Below the pieces are notes generated by a model, which was not told where the DNA came from, ran no database searches, and was given only the letters and a program-made list of their open reading frames with translations. A stretch of DNA of 64,000 nt. Origin: DATFVA01 sp963745945. Its GTDB lineage: Bacteria > Bacteroidota > Ignavibacteria > Ignavibacteriales > Ignavibacteriaceae. The translations under genes were made by a program, and so were the position numbers. Location: positions 186,001 to 250,000 of the forward strand of contig CAVUZG010000004.1 of NCBI GenBank assembly GCA_963745945.1, in the 5' to 3' direction. Position 1 is the first letter of the stretch. The number at the start of each line of letters is the position of its first letter. This document shows, piece after piece, positions 8,675 through 15,849 of this stretch.

Positions 8675-9706
8675 TTATGGATTTAAGTATATACCGAAAA
8701 ATTTAAAAGAGGGTGAGATTTCTAAAGCGGGTAAAGGTAAATGTAAATAATTCAAGTAATGAAAAAGAGTATTAAGGAATTCATTATCGGTTTTAAATAA
8801 TTTTTGTAAATCAATATCAGGGGCGAGCAGAAAAACACGACTACCTCCCCCTCTGCCATCAAGATTTTTAACCGACATGCCTCCGGCAATATTTAAGAAA
8901 TCAGGCCAAAAAGATTTAGCACTTTCAGGCAGATATTCTTCAACATTTACGCTCAGCCAGAATGTTTGTCCTTCGTAATCATCAGTAAAAAACTCATCTT
9001 TATTGTCAATCTTATCTAATTTAGTGTAGTAAGGGTTTTTTGAAGGCCAATAACTGTATTTGAAATTAAAATCGTCGAGAAAGGAAATTTTCTTCTGTAA
9101 ATAAGGATAGACAGCACCAAGCAAGTCTGCACTCATATCGCCAATACTGAATCCCCATTTGGGAGAAAAACCATCCTTTGTTTCAACACCTGCATAAACT
9201 AAAGTACTTAATATTCCGCCATATAATAACGCTGATTCATTATCAAATCCGGACCACTTCAATCCAAATCCGAAACATTCAGTAAAAATTATTGCTCCGT
9301 AGAAATGACCGATCTTATCAATATTCTTCACGTATTGATAATCATTATAAAAATGAAATTTAGTTGAACTATTATACCACCATGCATTTTTTTCTCTGTA
9401 ATATAATCCGCCTAATATCGCAAGCGAAGTTCCGCTAATAATTCCTAGTCTTGCAAGACTTATCTTTGGTTCAGAGATGGGGAAAGGGGTATTAATAATT
9501 ACTGAATCAATTTTAGGTATTCCAAGAGAATCCGGTATTGCATCAAGCTTATTCTTATAAACCAGATTAGAAAAGTCGGGTATTGATTTGTATTGATCTG
9601 AATCCGTAACGTATGTTTGAGAAAGAACAAAAGGATAATGTAATACCACTATTAAAGCAATTAAAACACATTTTACATAAAGATTATTCACATCTTTCTC
9701 TTTCAA
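8675..9706 (-). CDS. DUF2279 (YfiM-like) exported membrane protein
   Basis: A 343-residue protein with an N-terminal hydrophobic signal (VLIALIVVLHYPFVLSQ), followed by the DUF2279 core: REKNAWWYNSSTKFHFYNDY, NIDKIGHFYGA, GFGLKWSGFDNESALLYGG and PKWGFSIGDMSADLLGA. These are the conserved His/Trp/Asp residues of that domain of unknown function. Hydrophobic segments inside the core suggest it is membrane-embedded or lines the outer membrane. The last third is variable and may be a small barrel. The frame begins with TTG at 9706; a GTG at 9691 after GAGAAAGAT is an equally plausible start. It stands alone between the racemase operon and prfB. Confidence 0.7.
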   Translation of the reverse strand: MKEKDVNNLYVKCVLIALIVVLHYPFVLSQTYVTDSDQYKSIPDFSNLVYKNKLDAIPDSLGIPKIDSVIINTPFPISEPKISLARLGIISGTSLAILGGLYYREKNAWWYNSSTKFHFYNDYQYVKNIDKIGHFYGAIIFTECFGFGLKWSGFDNESALLYGGILSTLVYAGVETKDGFSPKWGFSIGDMSADLLGAVYPYLQKKISFLDDFNFKYSYWPSKNPYYTKLDKIDNKDEFFTDDYEGQTFWLSVNVEEYLPESAKSFWPDFLNIAGGMSVKNLDGRGGGSRVFLLAPDIDLQKLFKTDNEFLNTLFHYLNYLHLPLPALEISPSFKFFGIYLNP

Positions 9707-9783
9707 TCAAATAATATTATTTATACGGTGGATCATACAATAAATTTCCTAAGTTTAATTCTTCAACAAGGGATAAATGATTT

Positions 9784-10885
9784 TTAGTTCTGACTGTATT
9801 TCATCAGAAATGCTTTAATAAATCTATTAATGTCTCCATTCATTACAGACTGTACATCCGACGTTTCTTCATCAGTTCGATGATCTTTTACTATATTATA
9901 CGGATGAAAAACATAAGAACGAATCTGGCTGCCCCATTCAATTTTCATTTTACTTTTTTCAACCTCGTCAAGTTCAGCTTCCTGTTTTTCTTTTTCAATC
10001 TGATAAAGTTTTGATTTAAGAAGTTTCATTGCATTGGTTCTGTTTTGAAGCTGAGATCTTTCACTCTGGCATGCAGCAACAGTATTAGTAGGTATATGTG
10101 TTATGCGGACTGCTGTTTCAACCTTATTTACATTCTGTCCGCCTTTTCCGCCCGACCTGTAAGTATCAATGCGAAGATCAGCGGGATTAATTTCAATCTC
10201 AATTGTGTCATCAACTTCTGGGATTACAAATACAGAGGCAAAAGAAGTATGCCTTCTTTTGTTTGAATCGAATGGAGAAATTCTTACAAGCCGGTGAACA
10301 CCATTTTCTGCTTTTAAATATCCATATGCAAATTCACCCTGCACTTCAATAGAGACACTTTTTATTCCTGCCCCGTCTCCATCAAGAATATCCAGGATAT
10401 TCATTTTATAATTATTCTGCTCTCCCCATCTTAAATACATCCGCATCAACATTTCAGCCCAATCCTGGGCTTCAGTTCCCCCGGCACCGGAATGAATTGA
10501 AAGGATACAATTTTTATCATCATCCTTTCCGCTAAGCATATTTTTAAATTCGGCTTCTTCAATAGAATTATTTAAAGAACCTAGTTCATTCTCAATATCA
10601 CTACGGAACGATTCATCCTTTTCCATCTCAGCTAGCTGAAGAAATTCCTGTAAAGTAATGAACTTTTTATCAAGTTCTTTCCAGAGATTGACCCAGTTTT
10701 CCAGGGATTTAACTTCCTGTAATATTTTCTGAGCACCCATCTGATCATTCCAGAATCCCGGTTGTGTAGTCTGGTGCTGAAGTTCCCTTATCTTAGATTC
10801 TTTAGTATCGACGTCAAAGATAACCTCTTAAAATTTCTATTCTTTCCGAGTAATCTGCCAACTGTTTTAATTCTTCTTCATACAT
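9784..10885 (-). CDS. prfB: Peptide chain release factor 2, with programmed +1 frameshift
   Basis: Release factor for UGA and UAA stop codons, about 366 residues when assembled from two frames. The first frame starts ATG TAT GAA at 10885 and runs 23 codons to TGA at 10814-10816. The second frame then continues without a break to 9784. Core motifs are SGAGGTEAQDWAEML (the GGQ-domain scaffold), RSGGKGGQNVNKVETAVRI (the GGQ motif that enters the peptidyl-transferase centre) and the SPFDS anticodon-like loop next to HRLVRI, close to the canonical SPF tripeptide of RF2. The gene is therefore intact; the internal stop is the known autoregulation. Confidence 0.95.
10813..10828 (-). promoter_or_regulatory. 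prfB programmed +1 ribosomal frameshift site
   Basis: On the minus strand the sequence reads AGA GGT TAT CTT TGA C. This has the elements of the bacterial RF2 shift site: a Shine-Dalgarno-like AGAGG a few bases upstream, the slippery CTT codon, a UGA stop in the zero frame, and C after the stop. Slipping one base forward at CTT reads GAC and enters the main frame. Low RF2 slows termination at the UGA and raises the slip rate, so the factor controls its own synthesis. Confidence 0.93.
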
Positions 10886-10982
10886 AAATTATATCTTCCC
10901 AAAGATTTCAACATAAATTTCATATTAATCAAAAATAATTATTTAAAACGTGAATACCTCGTTGTCTGCAAAATTTATTTTG

Positions 10983-11768
10983 TTAGTAAATTCCTCCAAA
11001 CTTTCCTTCTGTGACAGTCACTATAATCCCGTTATTTTCACCTTCGAAATTAAAAGTACCTGAAATATATTTTTTTATAGAATCATAAATCTTAATAACT
11101 AATGTCCCGGTATAATTTTGACTCGTACTGAAAGAATCGCCCGAATCATTTTTAAATACTGCTTTATTCTGCCCATTTAAATCATACGATCCAGGTCCGC
11201 TTAGATTACACCGGATAGAGATACTACCTTGAAAACTGACACTTCCACTGAGTATTAATTGTTGATTTGAATAGGATATCGTCACATAGTCAAAATTAAT
11301 TGAAGTCCCATCAACTTTAGCTGATAAATAGTTCTTTAAATCAACTAAACTATTAATTGATGATTTTTCATAACTATGTGTAACAGGAATAGTGAGTTCA
11401 GTACTGTTTTTTGTTCTTACCGTCATTACAAATGATTCACCGTTAAACTCATAATCACCTTCTAAAGTATCAATCAGATTTCCCTGAGGCTGTAATAATG
11501 TGAATGTTCCATCCAAAGCTTTGGCAAACTCGGGAGCAGTGCTCTGATCAGAACTTTCCACAAGCAAACCTTCAGAATCAACTTCAAGAAGAATAATTTT
11601 ACCATCAGATTGAATATTAATACCTTCTTTATCATCTGAACAGTACCATACTGATTGAAGTTTTGAATCAATATTTGAATTGATTTGAGGTTCGCTGGAG
11701 TTTTCTTTATTACACGATGTGACAAAAAAAGAAATAAGTACAAAAAGAATTAGAAATAATTGTTTCAC
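10983..11768 (-). CDS. Hypothetical lipoprotein, 261 aa
   Basis: A predicted lipoprotein: MKQLFLILFVLISFFVTSC is a signal peptide ending in a lipobox, with Cys19 as the lipidation site. The rest is a beta-rich, Ser/Thr/Gly-rich domain with no motif I recognise. It starts with GTG at 11768 behind AAGGGAT, a good ribosome-binding site. It is not closely coupled to a neighbour. Function unknown; it probably faces the periplasm or the cell surface. Confidence 0.75.
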   Translation of the reverse strand: MKQLFLILFVLISFFVTSCNKENSSEPQINSNIDSKLQSVWYCSDDKEGINIQSDGKIILLEVDSEGLLVESSDQSTAPEFAKALDGTFTLLQPQGNLIDTLEGDYEFNGESFVMTVRTKNSTELTIPVTHSYEKSSINSLVDLKNYLSAKVDGTSINFDYVTISYSNQQLILSGSVSFQGSISIRCNLSGPGSYDLNGQNKAVFKNDSGDSFSTSQNYTGTLVIKIYDSIKKYISGTFNFEGENNGIIVTVTEGKFGGIY

Positions 11769-11905
11769 CTTTTATCCCTTTCCCGCTTTACTAAATAATA
11801 TGAGTGGTTTATTAAGTTTTTAAAAATAATTATATATGCAATTTAAGGATTTTTTTTATCTCTTCAATCTATCAAAATAATTTTCCAAATACTTTTCAAG
11901 AAAAA

Positions 11906-12217
11906 TTAAACTTCTATTTCCATCCGTAATAATGCTGCAGCTAAAGTTTTACCCTGAGCATCGTGTTTAAGTGAGACCGTTCCACCGCCGCCTAATGTTT
12001 TATTTAATAAAAAGTTCAATGCTCGTATGTTGGGCAATTCATATCTCTCAACTTCGCCAAAACATATTCCTTTGAAATGTTCTTTTACTTTTTCTTTTGT
12101 CAGATGCTTTTTAATTATCTCAAATCCTTTATCATCATTAGCAATGATTCCAACATTTGCTGCATCACCTTTATCTCCGCTTCTGCCATGTGCAATATCT
12201 AATAGTCTGATTTTCAT
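11906..12217 (-). CDS. AtuA-associated small ferredoxin-fold protein
   Basis: A 103-residue protein matching the C-terminal small domain found fused or next to AtuA/DUF1446 proteins: IAHGRSGDKGDAANVGIIA near the N terminus and the Gly-rich ALNFLLNKTLGGGGTVSL segment. In many genomes this domain lies directly beside, or is fused to, the AtuA large subunit, and the two are assumed to act together. Here it is separated from the AtuA gene (12715-14085) by a GIY-YIG gene and two palindromes, though all are on the same strand. Confidence 0.75.
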   Translation of the reverse strand: MKIRLLDIAHGRSGDKGDAANVGIIANDDKGFEIIKKHLTKEKVKEHFKGICFGEVERYELPNIRALNFLLNKTLGGGGTVSLKHDAQGKTLAAALLRMEIEV

Positions 12218-12225
12218 TATTTTTT

Positions 12226-12246
12226 ATGCTGAATTTATTTCAGCAT
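12226..12246. repeat. Short palindrome ATGCTGAA-N5-TTCAGCAT
   Basis: Perfect inverted repeat with 8-base arms and a 5-base loop, 9 bases upstream of the small AtuA partner gene and just past the stop of the GIY-YIG gene. The same general form, ATSCTGA...TCAGSAT, occurs on the other side of the GIY-YIG gene (12667-12707) and beside each GIY-YIG copy at the tRNA-Cys locus. A run of T on the plus-strand left side makes it also a possible weak terminator. Confidence 0.7.
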
Positions 12247-12256
12247 CCTTTTAAGT

Positions 12257-12565
12257 TTACAAATATATTTTATTTAATAAATCTTCTATTTCGGGATACA
12301 AATCTTTCCAATCCTTATTCTTAGCTTCAATTAGATTAATTTTCCATTGTCTATGCCAGTTTTTTAATCGTTTTTCTCTTTTAAGCGCACTTTTCAAATC
12401 TGGTTGACTTTCATAGTAAACTAATTTATTCACATTGTATTTTTTCGTAAATCCCTCTGCCAGACTACTTTTATGTTCAAATATTCTTCTGGATAAATTA
12501 TCGGTCATCCCAACATAAAGAACTTTATTCTTACTGGACAATATGTACACAAAATAATTTTTCAT
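12257..12565 (-). CDS. Single-domain GIY-YIG nuclease (UPF0213/YhbQ-like)
   Basis: A 102-residue protein made of a single GIY-YIG nuclease domain. FVYILSS stands for the GIY strand, LYVGMT for the YIG strand, and RRIFEHK carries the conserved Arg and His on the following helix. The tail WHRQWKINLIEAKNKDW is typical of the YhbQ-type subfamily. Members are widespread stand-alone proteins with poorly known roles in DNA repair or mobility. It lies between two genes that normally sit together and is flanked on both sides by related palindromes, so an insertion is likely. Confidence 0.85.
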   Translation of the reverse strand: MKNYFVYILSSKNKVLYVGMTDNLSRRIFEHKSSLAEGFTKKYNVNKLVYYESQPDLKSALKREKRLKNWHRQWKINLIEAKNKDWKDLYPEIEDLLNKIYL

Positions 12566-12666
12566 ATACTTTCATATTATGCACCAGGTTCATCTTTCTT
12601 GAACTATCTATCAACAAAAATTTGCTCCGGAATATTAAACTAAAATGATTTTTTGTTTCGTCAAAG

Positions 12667-12707
12667 ATCCTGAAACCTGCCTTGCCCATGGCAGGCAAGT
12701 TCAGGAT
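12667..12707. repeat. Nested palindrome: ATCCTGAA/TTCAGGAT interrupted by CCTGCC-N8-GGCAGG
   Basis: Outer arms ATCCTGAA (12667-12674) and TTCAGGAT (12700-12707) are perfect complements. Between them, at 12676-12695, is a second palindrome with arms CCTGCC and GGCAGG. Removing those 20 bases leaves ATCCTGAAA then CAAGTTCAGGAT, a compact stem-loop of the same kind as the one at 12226-12246. The simplest reading is that one palindrome inserted into another. It lies 7 bases after the AtuA stop codon. Confidence 0.75.
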
Positions 12708-12714
12708 AAATTTT

Positions 12715-14085
12715 TCACCTCAACTCCAGTATTTTAACCTGTGGTTCAACTAATTTTTTGGGAATGAGTGCAGGCCAGTAAGCAATTACATCACTTGGTC
12801 TTGGTCTTCCACCTGCAAATCCGGTAACACTTGGAGGTCCTGTAAGTATTAATGGTGCTATCTCCATTCCAAATCTTTTTAATGAATCATAATCTTTTGA
12901 ACGTACAGCAACTCTAAGCATTATTTCATTAATTTTATCTTCATCAATTTCGGTTGCCAGCGGTCCGTGAGTAGAGTTATAACCTACAAACTCAGTTCTG
13001 ATTTCGTCGAATTTAAGATTAAGATTTTCCAGTCTTTTTCTTAATATTTTATCAGCCGCTTTAGCTTTAGTAAGTGCATCCGGCCACGAATAGGTTAGAG
13101 ATGCTACTGCAGAATAACCATCTGAATATGAACAGGAAACTTTATAAAATTCTGTGTCCTTTAATCCTTTTACATCATAAACCCGTACCCGATCATTTCC
13201 AAGATCTTCAAGTTTAATTGAAGCAAAGTCTGCAACACAATCAGGCGTAATGTAAGAAGCAGGGTCACCAATTTCATAAACTAGTTGTTCTGCTACTGTC
13301 TCAAAGGAAACTCTTCCGCCTGTATTCGGATGTTTTGTAATTATTACGTCACCATTCGGATAGGCTTCAGCAATCGGGAAACCGATTTCAGCCATATTTT
13401 CTATGGATTTCCAGTCGCCTAAAAAATTTCCTCCGGAAGATTGTGCTCCGCATTCTAGAATATGACCGGCGACAGTACCGGCAGCCATTAAATCAAAATT
13501 ATTTTTATCCCATCCGAATTCATAAATCATTGGAGCTAAAGTTAATCCTGTATCGGTTGTTCTGCCGGTAATTACAATATCAGCCCCTCTTTTCAATGCT
13601 TCAACAATAGGAAATGCTCCGAAGTAAACATTTGCACTCACCAATTTATCTTTATAAGGAGTTATTGATTCACCGGTCTCCATATCTTTTAAATCACATC
13701 CGGCAGACATAATTTCATCAATATGCTCACGGATATCGTCACCGACTACTACTGCAATGTCAAGTTTCTCAATTTGAAGATTCATAGCAATATCCAGTAT
13801 AGCATCAGCACATGCAACGGGATTAACACCACCACCATTGGTAATTACCTTAACACCTTTTTCCATACAGATAGGAAGAATCCTTTTCATTAAATCAGGA
13901 AGGTCTCTTGCATAACCAAGATTCGGATTTCTCATTTTCTGTTTCTGCAATATTGACATAGTTACCTCAGCCAGATAATCCATAACCAGGTAATCAACCT
14001 GCCCTTTAGTGACCTGATTATAAGGAGCATCTATGAGATCTCCCCAAAAACCCTGACCTGAGGCAATTCTTATTTTATCTTTCAA
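12715..14085 (-). CDS. AtuA family acyclic-terpene-utilisation / DUF1446 protein
   Basis: A 456-residue protein of the AtuA (DUF1446) family. Recognisable features are RIASGQGFWGDLIDAPYNQV at the N terminus, VDYLVMDYLAEVTMSILQKQ, ITNGGGVNPVACA, VVVGDD and ITGRTTDTGLTLAPMIYEFGW. Relatives belong to acyclic-terpene and leucine/isovalerate-type degradation clusters, but the precise reaction is unclear; neighbouring acyl-CoA enzymes fit a role in acyl-CoA metabolism. The start is TTG at 14085, placed by the GGAGAAAT ribosome-binding site about 8 bases upstream. Same strand as the HMG-CoA synthase/thiolase/DUF35 genes, separated by two hairpins. Confidence 0.8.
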   Translation of the reverse strand: MKDKIRIASGQGFWGDLIDAPYNQVTKGQVDYLVMDYLAEVTMSILQKQKMRNPNLGYARDLPDLMKRILPICMEKGVKVITNGGGVNPVACADAILDIAMNLQIEKLDIAVVVGDDIREHIDEIMSAGCDLKDMETGESITPYKDKLVSANVYFGAFPIVEALKRGADIVITGRTTDTGLTLAPMIYEFGWDKNNFDLMAAGTVAGHILECGAQSSGGNFLGDWKSIENMAEIGFPIAEAYPNGDVIITKHPNTGGRVSFETVAEQLVYEIGDPASYITPDCVADFASIKLEDLGNDRVRVYDVKGLKDTEFYKVSCSYSDGYSAVASLTYSWPDALTKAKAADKILRKRLENLNLKFDEIRTEFVGYNSTHGPLATEIDEDKINEIMLRVAVRSKDYDSLKRFGMEIAPLILTGPPSVTGFAGGRPRPSDVIAYWPALIPKKLVEPQVKILELR

Positions 14086-14191
14086 TTAATATTTCTCCAA
14101 AATTATTATTGCATAATATAATGTAATTTTTTGAATTCCTTTATGATTATCCAAGATAGAGGCAACCAAGAAGGGGCTAGATATTAAGACA

Positions 14192-14239
14192 AAGAGACAA
14201 AATTTTTCAACATTACGCGCATTTAAAATTTTGTCTCTT
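14192..14239. repeat. 15-base perfect inverted repeat
   Basis: Arms at 14192-14206 (AAGAGACAAAATTTT) and 14225-14239 are perfect complements around an 18-base loop. It lies between the AtuA gene and the DUF35 gene, downstream of the terminator-like hairpin at 14251-14280 on the minus strand. No homologous copy is seen elsewhere in the window. It could be a regulatory stem, an RNA processing site or the end remnant of a mobile element. Confidence 0.6.
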
Positions 14240-14280
14240 CAAAAAATCAGAATCAAATGATAAATAAGCATCATTTGATT
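14240..14280 (-). terminator. Probable intrinsic terminator of the HMG-CoA synthase operon
   Basis: Perfect 11-base arms AATCAAATGAT (14251-14261) and ATCATTTGATT (14270-14280) with an 8-base loop. Reading the minus strand, the stem is followed by CTGATTTTTTG, a T-tract. The position is 22 bases past the DUF35 stop codon. The stem is AT-rich, so termination may be partial, allowing read-through into AtuA. Confidence 0.6.
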
Positions 14281-14302
14281 TAGCAATATAGATTCCGCAG
14301 AA

Positions 14303-14692
14303 TTAAATTACAACCGCTTTATAACCATAGCAATGAAGTCCGGATTTTCCCTCATCCTGAATTTTCCGGAAAACCATTTTTACTTTCAATCCAATTTTTA
14401 ATTTGTCGAATTGAACATCAGCTAGTTGAGTTGTTATCTTAACACCATCCTTTAACTCTACAATACCAACTGCAAATGGTGATTGTTGAGAAAATTTATC
14501 AGATCCAACTCTTACAATTGTATAAGTTAATAACTTACCTTCACTGCTAAGGTTTATTTTTGTAAACTCTTTTGATTTACATTCAGGACAAACTAAACGT
14601 GGTGGAAAAAAAGCGGTTCCACATTTTTTACATTTGCCCGCTTCTAAGCGATATCTCTGAGGAATTTCCCTAAAATATTTTGGGCTTATCAT
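14303..14692 (-). CDS. DUF35 Zn-ribbon / OB-fold acyl-CoA-binding protein
   Basis: A 129-residue protein with a rubredoxin-like zinc ribbon (Cys21, Cys24, Cys35, Cys38 in CKKCGTAFFPPRLVCPECKS) followed by an OB-fold ending GLHCYGYKAV. In archaea this protein bridges acetoacetyl-CoA thiolase and HMG-CoA synthase and holds the shared CoA-binding site. The same three genes occur here in the same order. It overlaps the thiolase by 4 bases, implying coupled translation in stoichiometric amounts. Confidence 0.9.
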   Translation of the reverse strand: MISPKYFREIPQRYRLEAGKCKKCGTAFFPPRLVCPECKSKEFTKINLSSEGKLLTYTIVRVGSDKFSQQSPFAVGIVELKDGVKITTQLADVQFDKLKIGLKVKMVFRKIQDEGKSGLHCYGYKAVVI

Positions 14693-15837
14693 AACGCCTC
14701 CAGAATATTAATTACACAACTTGCACCGGAACCGCCCATATTTTGTGCTAACCCGATTTTAGCATTTTTCACCTGTCTTTTTCCTGCCTGCCCGGTTAGC
14801 TGCTCGTAAACTTCAATAATCTGGGCAATACCCGTAGCACCAACAGGATGTCCTTTAGATTTTAAACCACCGCTAGTATTAATAGGAATCTTACCTCCCA
14901 AAGAAGTTAAACCTTTTTCAACTGCGGAACCGCCTTTACCTTTTTCAAAGAATCCTAAATCTTCCGTAACAACAATCTCAGCAATAGTGAAACAATCGTG
15001 AACTTCAGCAAAATTTATATCTTTAGGAGTAACACCTGCACTCTTATAAGCTTTTGCTGCAGCAACAGAAACTGCTGATAATGATGTTAAACTCTTCCTG
15101 CTGTGTAAAGCTATGGTATCAGAAGCCTGAGCCGTCGCTTTAATTCTAATTGGAGTACCTTTAAACTTTTTAGCAATGTCCATCGAGCATAATATGACCG
15201 CCGCTCCACCATCACTAACAGGAGAACAATCAAGTAATCTTAACGGATCTGCAACCAGAGTAGAATTAAGAACCTGATCTAAAGTAATTTTATTACGAAA
15301 TTGTGCATTCGGATTGTTGGAACCGTTTTTATGATTTTTAACTGCAACTGCAGCAATTTGTTCACGCCTGGTTTTATATTTATGCATATGCGCATTTGCA
15401 ATCATAGCGTACAAACCAGGAAAAGTAATTCCCTGATAAACTTCATATTCCTGATCAGCAGCGGTAGCTAATGCTTCTGTAACATCAGCTCCATCAGTCA
15501 TTTTTTCAACTCCACCAGCAAGTACAATATCACTATAACCAGATGCAACTTCAAAATATGCAGATCGAAATGAAACTCCGCCGGAAGCGCAAGCTGATTC
15601 CACTCTCGTTGCAGGAATAGGATTCATTCCCAGATAATCCGCCAATACCGCTCCAAGGTGTTCCTGCCCAACAAATAACCCGCTGGACATCGATCCAACA
15701 TACATAGAGTCTATACGATCAACACCCGCACTCTGGATAGCTTTTAATGCTGCTTCAACAAAAATATCTCTTAAAGATTTACCCCATAGCTCACCAAATT
15801 TTGTCATTCCCACCCCAATAACTGCTACATCTCTCAT
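14689..15837 (-). CDS. Thiolase-family acetoacetyl-CoA thiolase (archaeal/SCP-x type)
   Basis: A 382-residue thiolase-fold enzyme. Nucleophilic Cys83 lies in RVESACASGG, the catalytic His in the SGGLKSKGHPVGATG loop, and NMGGSGASCVINI closes the fold. The shape is that of the archaeal acetoacetyl-CoA thiolase and SCP-x group, not of FadA/AtoB. Expected reaction: two acetyl-CoA to acetoacetyl-CoA and CoA, or the reverse. It lies 12 bases after HMG-CoA synthase and overlaps DUF35, so the intermediate is probably channelled in a three-protein complex. Confidence 0.88.
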   Translation of the reverse strand: MRDVAVIGVGMTKFGELWGKSLRDIFVEAALKAIQSAGVDRIDSMYVGSMSSGLFVGQEHLGAVLADYLGMNPIPATRVESACASGGVSFRSAYFEVASGYSDIVLAGGVEKMTDGADVTEALATAADQEYEVYQGITFPGLYAMIANAHMHKYKTRREQIAAVAVKNHKNGSNNPNAQFRNKITLDQVLNSTLVADPLRLLDCSPVSDGGAAVILCSMDIAKKFKGTPIRIKATAQASDTIALHSRKSLTSLSAVSVAAAKAYKSAGVTPKDINFAEVHDCFTIAEIVVTEDLGFFEKGKGGSAVEKGLTSLGGKIPINTSGGLKSKGHPVGATGIAQIIEVYEQLTGQAGKRQVKNAKIGLAQNMGGSGASCVINILEAL

Positions 15838-15849
15838 TTTAATTTCCTC

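Noticed and set aside
10814..10885. Stop codon inside prfB taken as a broken gene
   Set aside because: CTT TGA C with an upstream AGAGG is the standard programmed frameshift of RF2, and both frames are intact around it.
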